Shown here one piece after another: positions 51,721 through 61,776 of a DNA stretch of 64,000 nucleotides. The first letter of the stretch is position 1. The number at the start of each line of letters is the position of its first letter. This stretch comes from Motilimonas sp. E26 (GTDB lineage: Bacteria; Pseudomonadota; Gammaproteobacteria; Enterobacterales; CBDFNC01): assembly GCF_021278025.1 (NCBI RefSeq), contig NZ_JAIBHJ010000003.1:1-64000 (forward strand), in the 5' to 3' direction. Below the pieces are notes generated by a model, which saw only the letters and a program-made list of their open reading frames with translations, ran no database searches and was not told the origin of the DNA. Both the position numbers and the translations under genes were made by a program.

Positions 51721-54189
51721 TTACGCCCGCAATGGCGCCAGCAGTTGTCTAAACATGCTTAAGGTGATCACGTAGATCAAGGCAAGCGCCAACAGCGGCA
51801 GGGTAATAAACAGGTAGAAGTGCGGTTGCACCGGCAATTCAAAGCCCCATTTTACCACGGCGGCAATAATGCCTTGGGCGCCAAGGGCGGCGGTAAAGCC
51901 TGCTATTAATGCCATTAAACCGTACTCGGCCCACAAGGTGGCGCTAATGCGTTTTTTGCTGGCGCCGAGGGTGCGATAAAGTTTTATCTCTTGCTGGCGT
52001 TGCGACACACTTAAGCGCAGTAAAGTAAGCACTAACAACAAACCACTTAACACCGCTAATGCCGCTAATACGGTGAGTGACCAAGCGACTTGCTGGAGCA
52101 AGGATTGGATCCTTGTGGCCATGCTGCGTAAATCTAACAAGCTCACGGTAGCGTAATCACGCGCTAACTGATTCAGTAGGCCAGTTTGTTGGTCATCAAT
52201 ACGAAAACTAACTAGCCAAGTGGTAGGCAAATCGGCCATCACATCAGGGCTGAATATAAAGTAAAAGTTCGGCTTCATATTGCGCCATTCTACTTTGCGA
52301 ATGCTGTTTACTTTGGCACTAAAGCTTTGACTGTTAACACTGAAATGCAGTGTGTCACCGAGCTTTATGTTGAGCCGCTTGGCAATATCTTGCTCAACGG
52401 ACACGCCACGCTCTGTGCTCCATTTACCCTCAAGCACTTCATTATGACTCGGCAGTTGCTGCAGCCAAGTAAAGTTCAGCTCGCGGCGCAGTGCGGAGTC
52501 TTTTTCCTTGTCTGCTTCAGTTTCTGGTTTAGCCGCCACCGATGCCGATACCGACTGCAACACTTCATCGTTGCGCTGAGTTAAGCGGCCGCGGATCACT
52601 GGGTAAGCTTGTGAGTGATCCAACTGCCATTGGTCCAGTTGATTAATATAAGCGTTAACTTGGTTAGGGGCGATGTTAATGGCAAACACGTTGGGCGCAT
52701 TGGCGGGCAAGGTTTGTTGCCAGTCATTAAGTAAATCACTGCGCAGTAGCCAAATAACACTTAAAAGCATCAGTGAGCAGGTGAGGGCGCCTAACTGCGC
52801 CATGCTGGCAATGCGGCTACGATTTAAGCGGCTTAAAGCCAGCGTAACGGCTGGCCCCCAACGTTTTTGCTGCAACAGTTTAGTGATGAGTAAACCCAGT
52901 GCGCCTAATAGCACTAGGATCACCGCTAGCCCGACGAGGGTTAGCCACATCATTTTATTGTTACCAAACCAAACGATTAAGCTGATCAAAGGCAACAGCA
53001 ACAAAGAGTAAGCCCAATACTGCTTTTTAGTTGGCGCGTCTTGGCCGATGATAGAAGTGGCCGGCGTGGCCAGCAAATGCAATAAACTAATGCCCATGCT
53101 TGGTAGGCCAACTAACAGCGCAATGCCGATACTCACCAGCCATGGACTAAAGCCGATACTAGGAAGTGGATCGGGCAGTAAATCCGTCAGTGGCAGGCGT
53201 AATAGTTGCTCAAGTAAAAAACCACAGCTAATGCCAATAGCAATGGAGAGGCCAAATAACATCGCCAACTGACCCGCTAACCAACGTCTTAGCCAAGCTT
53301 GACTCGCGCCTAAACTTTTCAGCATGGCCACGGTGCTTTGTTGACTATTACGGTAATGTTGACTGGTCAGCACCAGTGTGGCCGACGCCATCAGCAGCAC
53401 TAACAATAAGGTAAGAGATAGGTATTGCTGCGCCTTGTTAATAAATTCAGCGCTGCGACCTTGGCTTTGTTCGCTCAACCAGCGCTGACTGGCGGTAATG
53501 CTTATTTCCTGTTGTAGCTGGTTTAATGCGCTATCTGGACCGGAAAAATACGCGCGATAGCTTAATCGCCCACCCGGCACCACAGCGCCCGTTTTGGCAA
53601 TATCATCCAAGTGGATAATGGCGCTCGGCATTTGATTGAACGGGTTAAACGACAGCTCTGGGTCTTCCGCTATTTTCCCTGATACTGTTAGCTCAGCATC
53701 GCCAATCGCGACGGTGTCGCCGATGCGAACGTCTAACAAATTAAACAGCCTTTCTGCTAACCACAATTCATTGGGCTGCACATGCTGGCGCATGGTAAGG
53801 TTTTTTTCATTGGCTGTTAAAGGGCTGGCATCGAGTTGTAACTCACCGCGTAGCGGGTAGTTGGTTTCCATTGCCTTTAAACTGATCAGTTGCATGCCAT
53901 TGTCACTAAACGCCATGGTGCGAATGCGCGTTTGCTGACTAATGGTTAAGCCAAGCTTCTTCGCGCTGGCTAAGGTGTCGGGCGAAATAGGTTGTTGGTT
54001 TGATACCAGCACTAAGTCGGCGCCAAGGGCGCTGCGACCTTGGTCAACCATGATTTTATCAACTCGCGTTACCAGTGCAGATAGCGCGAAGACACAGGCA
54101 ATAATTAAACTTAAGGCAAGGGTGATCGGCCAAAGCTGGCCTTGCCAGCATTCACGCCAGCGCCATTTTAACAGCAGATTATTTTTCAT
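51721..54189 (-). CDS. ybbP: ABC transporter permease YbbP (FtsX/MacB-like)
   Basis: 822 residues, the E. coli YbbP length. One N-terminal helix (about 20-40), a large periplasmic domain, and FtsX-type helix groups near 255-345, 390-480 and 705-815. It partners the ATPase YbbA in a mechanotransmission-type ABC complex whose cargo is undetermined. Its start overlaps the ybbA stop by four bases. A 68-base piece of its C-terminal coding region is copied at 50491-50558. Confidence 0.88.
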   Translation of the reverse strand: MKNNLLLKWRWRECWQGQLWPITLALSLIIACVFALSALVTRVDKIMVDQGRSALGADLVLVSNQQPISPDTLASAKKLGLTISQQTRIRTMAFSDNGMQLISLKAMETNYPLRGELQLDASPLTANEKNLTMRQHVQPNELWLAERLFNLLDVRIGDTVAIGDAELTVSGKIAEDPELSFNPFNQMPSAIIHLDDIAKTGAVVPGGRLSYRAYFSGPDSALNQLQQEISITASQRWLSEQSQGRSAEFINKAQQYLSLTLLLVLLMASATLVLTSQHYRNSQQSTVAMLKSLGASQAWLRRWLAGQLAMLFGLSIAIGISCGFLLEQLLRLPLTDLLPDPLPSIGFSPWLVSIGIALLVGLPSMGISLLHLLATPATSIIGQDAPTKKQYWAYSLLLLPLISLIVWFGNNKMMWLTLVGLAVILVLLGALGLLITKLLQQKRWGPAVTLALSRLNRSRIASMAQLGALTCSLMLLSVIWLLRSDLLNDWQQTLPANAPNVFAINIAPNQVNAYINQLDQWQLDHSQAYPVIRGRLTQRNDEVLQSVSASVAAKPETEADKEKDSALRRELNFTWLQQLPSHNEVLEGKWSTERGVSVEQDIAKRLNIKLGDTLHFSVNSQSFSAKVNSIRKVEWRNMKPNFYFIFSPDVMADLPTTWLVSFRIDDQQTGLLNQLARDYATVSLLDLRSMATRIQSLLQQVAWSLTVLAALAVLSGLLLVLTLLRLSVSQRQQEIKLYRTLGASKKRISATLWAEYGLMALIAGFTAALGAQGIIAAVVKWGFELPVQPHFYLFITLPLLALALIYVITLSMFRQLLAPLRA

Positions 54190-54857
54190 GATGCCACCTT
54201 ACCAGCGGCAATTTTTAAGGTGCGATCGCAACGTTCGGCCAAGGTTTGATCGTGAGTGACCAGTACCAACGTAGTACCATGTTCACGGTTTAGTTGAAAC
54301 AGCAACTCGACAATTTTACTGGCCGTTTGTTGGTCTAAGTTTCCGGTTGGCTCATCAGCAAATAAAATTTTCGGCTGGCTAATAAAGGCGCGCGCTAAGG
54401 CAACTCTTTGCTGCTCACCTCCTGACAGTTGTGACGGCAAGTGATGGGCACGTCCCGTTAGTCCAACTTGCTCTAATAATTGGCTAGCACGGGCTACATC
54501 TTGATCTTGGCCTTGGATTAAATAAGGCAACATGACATTTTCGATAGCAGTGAGGGTTGGGATCAGCAAAAAACTTTGAAACACAAAACTAATATGTTCA
54601 CAGCGCAAGGCGGCGCGAGCCTCTTCATCTAATTGCGAAAGAGGTTGGCCGAGTAAACTTATTTCGCCAGCACTGGGCACATCTAGCCCAGCCAATAAGG
54701 TCATTAAGGTGGATTTGCCAGCACCGGATGGGCCCACGAGCGCGATACTTTCGCCTGCGCTAACCTGAAGAGAAACATCTTGCAAAATGGTCAAAGTGTC
54801 GTTAGCTGTGCTAACTTGCTTGACTAGGTGGTCAGCTATAATTACGGGATCAGACAT
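54186..54857 (-). CDS. ybbA: ABC transporter ATPase YbbA
   Basis: 223 residues. Walker A is G-P-S-G-A-G-K-S-T, signature L-S-G-G-E-Q-Q-R-V, Walker B I-L-F-A-D-E-P-T-G-N-L-D, switch V-T-H-D. It belongs to the LolD/MacB group. It is divergent from tesA with start codons overlapping by two bases, the same order as in E. coli. Confidence 0.9.
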   Translation of the reverse strand: MSDPVIIADHLVKQVSTANDTLTILQDVSLQVSAGESIALVGPSGAGKSTLMTLLAGLDVPSAGEISLLGQPLSQLDEEARAALRCEHISFVFQSFLLIPTLTAIENVMLPYLIQGQDQDVARASQLLEQVGLTGRAHHLPSQLSGGEQQRVALARAFISQPKILFADEPTGNLDQQTASKIVELLFQLNREHGTTLVLVTHDQTLAERCDRTLKIAAGKVAS

Positions 54858-55464
54858 GGTTAAACCTTTTATTTATTGTATTTTACTTGGCTGGAGCCTG
54901 ATATCAGGCGCAGTGCACAGCCAAACGTTACTCATTTTGGGCGACAGTTTAAGTGCTGGTTATCAAATGGCAGCGCAGCAAAGCTGGCCGACGTTATTGC
55001 CACAAGTGATGGCGCAGCAAGGCAAATCTATTAAGATTGTCAACGCCAGTATCTCTGGTGACACTACAGGCAATGGCTTAGCCAGATTACCTGATTTACT
55101 TAAGCTACATCAACCACAGCAAGTATTAATCACATTAGGTGCGAATGATGGTTTGCGTGGCTTTGCGCCAGACATCATACGCAGCAACCTCACTGAAATG
55201 ATCAATTTAATTCAGCAAGCCGGTGGCCAAGCCATGTTAATGCAAGTGCAAGCGCCGCCAAATTACGGCAAACGTTACAGCCAAGCGTTTGCTCAGGTGT
55301 TTCAGCAAGTGAGCGAAGAGAAGCAAACTCCCTTACTGGCATTTTTTCTTGAACCGATTATTTTACAGCCCGATTTAATGATGGCTGATGGTTTGCACCC
55401 TAAAGTGGAAGCGCAACCTATTATTGCGGAATTCGTTGCTGGGCAGTTAAAGCAGTACCTGTAA
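54856..55464 (+). CDS. tesA: TesA: acyl-CoA thioesterase I / lysophospholipase L1 / arylesterase
   Basis: 202 residues from ATG 54856. A signal peptide ends near G-A-V-H-S. The SGNH blocks are complete: I-L-G-D-S-L-S-A-G-Y (catalytic Ser), S-G-D-T, L-G-A-N-D-G-L-R-G and D-G-L-H-P. Periplasmic esterase acting on acyl thioesters and lysophospholipids. A longer frame from 54787 lies within ybbA and is not expected. Confidence 0.92.
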   Translation: MVKPFIYCILLGWSLISGAVHSQTLLILGDSLSAGYQMAAQQSWPTLLPQVMAQQGKSIKIVNASISGDTTGNGLARLPDLLKLHQPQQVLITLGANDGLRGFAPDIIRSNLTEMINLIQQAGGQAMLMQVQAPPNYGKRYSQAFAQVFQQVSEEKQTPLLAFFLEPIILQPDLMMADGLHPKVEAQPIIAEFVAGQLKQYL

Positions 55465-55690
55465 ATTAAATTGAGTAGAAAGCTTTAATTAACTTATTAA
55501 TTTTATTAGGTTATATGAAGTGGAAAATTTTCTTTTCTTAAGGCTAAAATTATTTCGTTGGACGGCACGGAGGCAATCGTTTTTTATGCGGCCAACCGGA
55601 CTGTTGCGAAGCTAAACAGGCTTAAGAAGTGCGGCTAGTGGGTTGAACAATAATCAGCCTAAAATTTTATCGTATGTATTTGGAACACCC

Positions 55691-57604
55691 ATGAAAAAAG
55701 CAACAGATCTAGAAAGCGTTCGCGCTAGCTACAATGTACGTCACTGGAGCCAAGGTTTTTACGGCATTAACGATGAGGGTAACGTGTATGTTGCGCCAAA
55801 AGCGAGCCAGCCAGAGCATACCATTGCGCTGAGTGAGATTAGCGCACAAATTCAAGCGCAAGGTTTAACCTTGCCTGCTTTAGTGCGTTTCCCACAAATT
55901 TTGCATCAGCGGGTACACAGCTTATGTGCAGCATTCAACCAAGCCATTGCTGACTACCAGTATGACGAAAAATATTTGTTGGTTTATCCGATTAAAGTAA
56001 ACCAACAGAAAGAAGTGGTAGACGAGCTATTAGCTAGCCAAAAAGATAATGAAGTTAAACAACTGGGTTTAGAAGCAGGCAGTAAAGCTGAATTGTTAGC
56101 GGTGTTGGCACTAGCACAAAAAGTGAGCTCGGTGATTGTATGTAACGGCTACAAAGACCGCGAATACATTCGCTTGGCACTGATTGGTGAAAAATTAGGC
56201 CATAAGGTTCATATTGTTTTAGAAAAAATGTCTGAACTAGAGATGGTACTTGCTGAAGCGAAAAAACTAAATGTGTCACCGCGTTTAGGCCTACGTGTAC
56301 GCTTGGCTTCACAGGGTAAAGGCAAGTGGCAAGCCAGTGGTGGTGAAAAATCGAAATTCGGTTTATCAGCATCGCAAGTGTTACATGTTTTAGAAGTGCT
56401 AAAGCAAAACAACCAAGTAGAAGCGTTGCAGTTAGTGCATTTTCACTTAGGCTCACAAATGGCTAACATTCGTGACGTGCGCACCGGTGTAAGTGAAGCA
56501 GCGCGCTTTTATTGTGAATTGCGTGAGCTTGGCGCTAAATTGTTATGCATGGACGTGGGCGGCGGTTTAGCGGTGGATTACGACGGTACGCGTAGTCAAT
56601 CATCAAATTCAATGAACTACAGTTTGGCGGAGTACGCTAACAACATCGTTTACACCATAGGTGATATTTGTAAGCTGTATAATCAGCCGATGCCGATGAT
56701 CATTTCTGAGTCGGGCCGTGCGTTAACCGCGCACCATGCGGTGCTAATTTCAAATGTGATTGGCGCAGAAAGCTATGCGCCTGAAGCGTTGGTGCCGCCG
56801 GCTGTGGATGATCCATTATTGCTGCAAAACATGTGGCGCTCTTGGTTGCAGCTAAGTGATCGCAATGACGATCGCGCGTTAATTGAAATTTACCATGACT
56901 GTCAAAGTGACTTAGCCGAAGTGCACAGTCAATTTTCTATGGGTGTACTTAACCTACCGCAACGCGCTTGGGCTGAGCAGCTTAACTTACGTTTGTGTTT
57001 TGAGTTAAACCAGTTATTAGACAGTAAGAATCGTTTTCATCGCCCGATTATGGATGAACTAACAGAAAAGTTAGCGGATAAGTTTTTTGTTAATTTTTCG
57101 TTGTTCCAGTCACTGCCGGATGCATGGGGGATTGATCAAGTGTTTCCGGTATTGCCATTAACGGGATTAGACCAAGAGCAGAGCCGTCGTGCAGTACTGT
57201 TGGATATTACTTGTGATTCTGACGGCACGGTTGATCAGTACGTGGACGGTCAAGGCATTGAAACCACTCTGCCAGTGCCAGCATGGTCATCTGAGCAAGA
57301 ATACCTAATGGGCTTTTTCTTGGTTGGGGCATATCAAGAAATTTTGGGTGATATGCATAACCTATTTGGTGATACCCACAGTGCAGTGGTGATGATGGAT
57401 GAGCAAGGTAACGCCACAGTCACTGAGATCAACGAAGGGGATACCGTAGAAGACATGTTGCGTTACGTGCATTTAGACGCCGACGAGTTTAGAGCGTCTT
57501 ACCTTGAGTTGATTAAGGCCAAAATCCCAGCGGATGAACAAGACAGCGTGTTTGCTGAATTGGATTTAGGTTTAAAAGGTTATACTTATTTAGAAGATAT
57601 TTAA
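55691..57604 (+). CDS. speA: Biosynthetic arginine decarboxylase SpeA
   Basis: 637 residues from ATG 55691, as in Shewanella SpeA. A TTG start 48 bases earlier is in frame but less likely. PLP-dependent conversion of arginine to agmatine. The PLP lysine is near 102 in V-Y-P-I-K-V-N-Q. Further signatures are [28 protein letters not shown] and D-I-T-C-D-S-D-G. speB follows, forming the agmatine route to putrescine, though a REP-like element lies in the 134-base gap. Confidence 0.94.
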   Translation: MKKATDLESVRASYNVRHWSQGFYGINDEGNVYVAPKASQPEHTIALSEISAQIQAQGLTLPALVRFPQILHQRVHSLCAAFNQAIADYQYDEKYLLVYPIKVNQQKEVVDELLASQKDNEVKQLGLEAGSKAELLAVLALAQKVSSVIVCNGYKDREYIRLALIGEKLGHKVHIVLEKMSELEMVLAEAKKLNVSPRLGLRVRLASQGKGKWQASGGEKSKFGLSASQVLHVLEVLKQNNQVEALQLVHFHLGSQMANIRDVRTGVSEAARFYCELRELGAKLLCMDVGGGLAVDYDGTRSQSSNSMNYSLAEYANNIVYTIGDICKLYNQPMPMIISESGRALTAHHAVLISNVIGAESYAPEALVPPAVDDPLLLQNMWRSWLQLSDRNDDRALIEIYHDCQSDLAEVHSQFSMGVLNLPQRAWAEQLNLRLCFELNQLLDSKNRFHRPIMDELTEKLADKFFVNFSLFQSLPDAWGIDQVFPVLPLTGLDQEQSRRAVLLDITCDSDGTVDQYVDGQGIETTLPVPAWSSEQEYLMGFFLVGAYQEILGDMHNLFGDTHSAVVMMDEQGNATVTEINEGDTVEDMLRYVHLDADEFRASYLELIKAKIPADEQDSVFAELDLGLKGYTYLEDI

Positions 57605-57611
57605 GTTAAAT

Positions 57612-57695
57612 ATCGCAGCATAAATGCTGCTCCTACGTGTGTGTCGCACTTTGTGGGAGCGGTATTTATACCGCGAAGCGACGATAAAAGAATAG
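57612..57695. repeat. REP-like element, family 1, between speA and speB
   Basis: An isolated right arm (GCAGCATAAATGCTGCTCCTAC) is followed by a left arm (GTGGGAGCGGTATTTATACC, then GCGAAGCGACG). The two arms face outward, inverse to the order at 5888-5960. It lies 50 kb from the other copies, so the family is dispersed. Confidence 0.7.
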
Positions 57696-57738
57696 CCAAG
57701 CCAACTGTCAGGGTTGGTATTTAGGTAATAGCAAGTCA

Positions 57739-58683
57739 ATGAAAGGCTTAATGCAGATGAACGATGTATTTCAGCAAGTGGATAACTCCTTATATTCCAA
57801 TGCTATGACGTTTTTACGTCAGCCCTTAGTGCAAAACCCTCTTAACACCGATGCTGATATTGTGGTGCTAGGATTGCCATTTGATATGGCCACTTCCGGC
57901 CGCTCGGGGGCGCGTATGGGACCAGATGCTATTCGCCGAGCATCGATTAACTTAGCTTGGGAAGGCCGCCGTTTTCCTTGGCAATTTAATCTGCTGCAAC
58001 ATACTAAAATTGTCGATGCTGGCGACTTGGTATATAGCTGCGGAGATTCACAAGCGTTTTGCGATCAGCTTGAATCAGCAGCAGACCAAATATTGGCCAG
58101 CGGCAAAACGTTATTAGGTTTAGGTGGTGACCACTTTGTTACCTTGCCGTTGCTTCGTGCTCATGCGAAAAAATATGGCAAAATGGCATTAATTCATTTT
58201 GATGCCCATACCGACACCTATAGCAACGGTAGTCGCTACGATCACGGCACCATGTTTTATCATGCCCCTAATGAAGGCTTAATTGATAAGCATCGCTCAG
58301 TGCAAATTGGTATTCGCACTGAATATACCGAAAAAGAGCATGGCTTTAATGTTATTAACGCGATGCAGGCTAATGATTTATCGGTGGCAGACATCGTTGC
58401 TTCAATCAAGCAAACGGTGGGCGATCTACCTGTGTATCTAACCTTTGATATCGACTGTATTGATCCTGCGTTTGCACCGGGTACGGGCACGCCGGTGTGT
58501 GGCGGTTTAACTACCGACAAGGTATTAAAAATTATTCGTGGTCTTGAAGGGCTACCGATTGTGGGCATGGACGTGGTAGAAGTGGCTCCGGCTTATGATA
58601 ATAGTGAAGTAACAGCGTTAGCCGGTGCTACCATCGCGCTGGATTTAATGCACTTGTGGACGTTGCAAAATAAACAGTTTTAG
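57739..58683 (+). CDS. speB: Agmatinase SpeB
   Basis: 314 residues (fewer if ATG 57757 is used; AAAGG at 57741 might serve 57751 or 57757). A manganese-dependent ureohydrolase converting agmatine to putrescine and urea. All metal motifs are present: [18 protein letters not shown], and [18 protein letters not shown]. Works directly after SpeA. Confidence 0.93.
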   Translation: MKGLMQMNDVFQQVDNSLYSNAMTFLRQPLVQNPLNTDADIVVLGLPFDMATSGRSGARMGPDAIRRASINLAWEGRRFPWQFNLLQHTKIVDAGDLVYSCGDSQAFCDQLESAADQILASGKTLLGLGGDHFVTLPLLRAHAKKYGKMALIHFDAHTDTYSNGSRYDHGTMFYHAPNEGLIDKHRSVQIGIRTEYTEKEHGFNVINAMQANDLSVADIVASIKQTVGDLPVYLTFDIDCIDPAFAPGTGTPVCGGLTTDKVLKIIRGLEGLPIVGMDVVEVAPAYDNSEVTALAGATIALDLMHLWTLQNKQF

Positions 58684-58698
58684 ATATTGGGAATGGCT

Positions 58699-58733
58699 AA
58701 CCAAGGAAAGTGAGCCGCCTACTTTTCTTGGTT
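58699..58733. terminator. Stem-loop after speB
   Basis: AACCAAGGAAAGT pairs with ACTTTTCTTGGTT, with one mismatch and a nine-base loop. No clear U-run. Probably a transcription end or 3' stabiliser. Confidence 0.6.
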
Positions 58734-58830
58734 ACTGCTTGAACTGGTTGTATATTTTCCGCTTTGAAGATTGCAATTTGATAACTAAATAGTCAATATG
58801 CGCCTAGTTATAACGAATTTTGAGATTTTT

Positions 58831-59370
58831 ATGAGAAAATTATTTGTAGTAGCTTCATTTGGTCTACTTGTCAGTGCTCAGGTATCTGCTGGGGCTCGTG
58901 AAATAGTGACTGAAACCACAAAAGAAGTGGTTTCATTTACCAAAGATTTTTTTGGCGGGATCAACGAAGGTGTCGATGAAGGGCGTGCGAATACTACTTC
59001 AGTAGATGGCGCTATTGTTGTCACTAACTTAGAAGAGTTTGAGCAACACTTATTAGTTGAAATATTAACCGTGGAGAGCGTCGCCGAAAGCAACAACCTG
59101 CGAGTAGAAGTTGGTTTTAAAAATCAATCTGACAAACAAGTTCGCATCGCAAATCTTGACGATCAAGGTAATGTGCTGCTAATTGATTCTGATGGTTACA
59201 TAACACGATTAACTCATGTTAGCCGACATTTATCTGAGCTTACAATCCCTGCTAAAGCCGGCCAAAAACACGATTTTATCTTTAACGCTGATATCTCAAA
59301 AGCCGATAAATTAAGAATTTGGCAAAAAGAGATGGAGCTTGCTGCTGTGATAGATAAACAACAAAATTAG
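58831..59370 (+). CDS. Secreted protein of unknown family
   Basis: 179 residues from ATG 58831, giving a clean signal peptide (V-V-A-S-F-G-L-L-V-S-A-Q-V-S-A). An acidic segment (G-V-D-E-G-R-A-N-T-T-S-V-D-G-A) precedes a beta-rich part with V-E-V-G-F-K-N-Q-S and a DUF4352-like immunoglobulin feel (F-K-N-Q-S-D-K-Q-V-R-I). I do not recognise the family with confidence. It converges with the DUF3541 gene. Confidence 0.6.
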   Translation: MRKLFVVASFGLLVSAQVSAGAREIVTETTKEVVSFTKDFFGGINEGVDEGRANTTSVDGAIVVTNLEEFEQHLLVEILTVESVAESNNLRVEVGFKNQSDKQVRIANLDDQGNVLLIDSDGYITRLTHVSRHLSELTIPAKAGQKHDFIFNADISKADKLRIWQKEMELAAVIDKQQN

Positions 59371-59374
59371 TGTG

Positions 59375-60487
59375 TTACTTGTGCACCAAGCCATAAGGCG
59401 GATTAACGACCATATCCGGCGACGCTTGCAACGATTTCTCCGTTAAGAAACCTTGCCAATCCAGTAGCATTATCGCTAATACATTGCGGTGCTCGCCGCG
59501 CGCTAAGTTAGCATCACCGGTTACTGACGGCACCATATTATGCTGGCGGTTGATGGCTTTACTAATAGCAGTTCGGGTTTTCAACACCACCGGATCATCA
59601 TCTAATTGTGCCAGTAAAAAGTTAATGCCTACTTCGGCTATTACATCTTCTTTACAACGCTTTAGGATCTCGTCGATATTGTTGCGATAGTAGTCAAAAA
59701 TCCATTGATGATCGGACTCTTTGACTGGCTGTAAATAGTATTGTGAGTCAGCAAAAATAATATGGCTGAGACCGTAAATTTTATTATTAAACTGTTGTTC
59801 ACTGAGTCGGTGATCTTGTGAGTCAGGATAAACTTGGCGAAATGCGTTAGTAAACTCAGCTACCACGTCTTGTTCGCCTAACTGACGTAACCAATATACC
59901 TGATTAGCCAGTTGCGCGGCCCATGCTTTAATCATTGCAGGATCGCTAACATAGGCAGCAAAGTCATAACGCTTAAGTACCTTCCTTAACTTGGCATCTT
60001 GTTCATGTTTAAGGCCAAACTCGTTAGCCCTGGCCATATTACTGAGTAAATCAATACCAAGAAACAGATATTCTGGATAGGCCAAAGTGGCTTGATAACG
60101 GCGCTTTGAACGCTCGTCGCTTTTGCCCTTGAGCTTGTTGAGTTTTTGTAATGAATATTGCTGAACTTGCTCTGGCGTTTGTATTTCATGAGCAAATTTA
60201 TTGAGGTTATTAGCAATACGAGCGGCATCCACCCAGAGTGATAAGGCGTACTTCGGATCTTGAGTTTGTCGGTGCATCCGCAGCCCAAAGTGGGCAAAGG
60301 TGTAGGGGGCTAAGGTAAATAGGGCTGCTTCATACTTGGCTTTAATTAACTGTGCGTCTTGTTTAAAGTTATGCTGGGAGTCGCTAATGGTTAGCGGATG
60401 ATCAGACGCTACTTTAGCATAGCTAAAAGGGGCTGAGCTTAATCCGAATAGTAACGCTGTGAGTAGCGCGTAATAACGCAATTTCAT
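59375..60487 (-). CDS. DUF3541-family secreted protein
   Basis: 370 residues with a signal peptide (L-L-T-A-L-L-F-G-L-S-S-A-P). Mostly helical, with conserved Y-T-F-A-H-F-G-L-R-M-H-R and Y-L-F-L-G-I-D-L-L. Known in Vibrio and Shewanella relatives, function unknown. Single gene. Confidence 0.72.
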   Translation of the reverse strand: MKLRYYALLTALLFGLSSAPFSYAKVASDHPLTISDSQHNFKQDAQLIKAKYEAALFTLAPYTFAHFGLRMHRQTQDPKYALSLWVDAARIANNLNKFAHEIQTPEQVQQYSLQKLNKLKGKSDERSKRRYQATLAYPEYLFLGIDLLSNMARANEFGLKHEQDAKLRKVLKRYDFAAYVSDPAMIKAWAAQLANQVYWLRQLGEQDVVAEFTNAFRQVYPDSQDHRLSEQQFNNKIYGLSHIIFADSQYYLQPVKESDHQWIFDYYRNNIDEILKRCKEDVIAEVGINFLLAQLDDDPVVLKTRTAISKAINRQHNMVPSVTGDANLARGEHRNVLAIMLLDWQGFLTEKSLQASPDMVVNPPYGLVHK

Positions 60488-60619
60488 GATGTGCCTTGGT
60501 CTGTATGTTGCTGATTGTGGAGGATGCTAGCAGTAAATTAAATAAAAAACGCTGCTGTTAGATCACATCTTAGTTGATACCTGCTGTAAATAGCATAACG
60601 CTTATTCACTGACCTAAAC

Positions 60620-61660
60620 CTAACCTCCCACTTTCTGCTGACAACGCTCAAACAAGGTTTGCCATTGTTGCTGGTGGGCAAGGTTGGCTTGCTGTAAGCG
60701 CTGTTGCGTTGCTAATACACTGTCTAACTGCTTGGTTACACTATTATCAAGTTGAGCGGGGTAAGGTTTGAGTAAGGCTGCTAACAGCGGCATTACCTGA
60801 TGTAATTCAGTGTTAATTTGGCTTAGATAAGGCTGCATTTGTTTAATAAAGCGATGTGAAAAAATGGCTTTTAACTGACTAAAAGGCACATCGTTACGCT
60901 TACTATGGCAATTTATGTCAGCTTGGTTTTGGCTGAGTAGGGAAGTGGCTTGCTCTAATTGAGAGCTGGCAACATCAGCACTGTGCAGCAAACTAGCAAC
61001 ATAACGGCTTTGTGCCAAGAGAGCTAAATGCTCAGGTAGCAGCTTCAACTGCCGCAATAAAGCCGCGGGGATGGTCGCCGTTGTTGAGGCGGAAATACTG
61101 TTTACCTGCTGTTTAATTTCAATCAAGTAATTTAGGCTTTGCTGACTTGCTAAAGCAAAGCGGTGGCCTGATGCTGGATATAGCTGAGTATACTGGGCAA
61201 AAAAGCGATAACTGGACTCATCACTCAATAATAGGTTCCAAAAATAACTGGGTAGCTTGGCGCGTTTTTCTTTTGCCAGCGCGGATAAAAAATCACGCTC
61301 AGCATTGGGCATTTCTTGCTCTGTTTGCAAACACTGAGTTAGTTGATTCAGTAAGGTGAGTTGAAAAACAAAATTGTCAGCCCCGCTTTGATGTTTATTT
61401 AAAATCTGATTTTTTTCGCTAGCCAGATACAGTAAATCACACTGTTTTAATTGCAAACTCTCCAGCAGGGTGAGCTGCGAATCGAGTTCAGCCAAGGTTA
61501 AATCACGACGCGCTGGAAAGTGCTGACTACTTTTTGATGTGACGGGGTGTTCGAATGCTTGCGCAAGCAACTCATTGTACTGGTTGATTGCTAGCTGCTC
61601 AGGTTTACTGCAGCTCAAGAGTAATGCACAACTTATTATAATTGTGGCTAGTTTAATCAT
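60620..61660 (-). CDS. DUF3080-family lipoprotein
   Basis: 346 residues with lipobox L-L-L-S-C (Cys near 17). The helical mature part has F-P-A-R-R-D-L-T and L-Q-L-K-Q-C-D-L-L-Y-L, typical of DUF3080. Gln/Leu-rich helices suggest coiled coil. Function unknown; separate transcript. Confidence 0.72.
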   Translation of the reverse strand: MIKLATIIISCALLLSCSKPEQLAINQYNELLAQAFEHPVTSKSSQHFPARRDLTLAELDSQLTLLESLQLKQCDLLYLASEKNQILNKHQSGADNFVFQLTLLNQLTQCLQTEQEMPNAERDFLSALAKEKRAKLPSYFWNLLLSDESSYRFFAQYTQLYPASGHRFALASQQSLNYLIEIKQQVNSISASTTATIPAALLRQLKLLPEHLALLAQSRYVASLLHSADVASSQLEQATSLLSQNQADINCHSKRNDVPFSQLKAIFSHRFIKQMQPYLSQINTELHQVMPLLAALLKPYPAQLDNSVTKQLDSVLATQQRLQQANLAHQQQWQTLFERCQQKVGG

Positions 61661-61735
61661 GTGTTTGCAATTATCAGGGCTGTTTTTGATATGGATATTC
61701 CATCAGTATTGATGAGTATCAATTGGCGAAAAAGT

Positions 61736-61767
61736 GGCTTACTGGTATTTACCAGTAAGCCTTTTTT
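61736..61767 (-). terminator. Terminator of yghU (bidirectional stem)
   Basis: GGCTTACTGGTA pairs perfectly with TACCAGTAAGCC over 12 bases with a TT loop. T-runs flank both ends, so it can terminate from both sides; yghU ends ten bases away. Confidence 0.88.
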
Positions 61768-61776
61768 AACCTTTAT

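Noticed and set aside
56055-56456. Minus-strand frame of 133 residues
   Set aside because: Lies wholly inside speA, composition typical of an antisense shadow.
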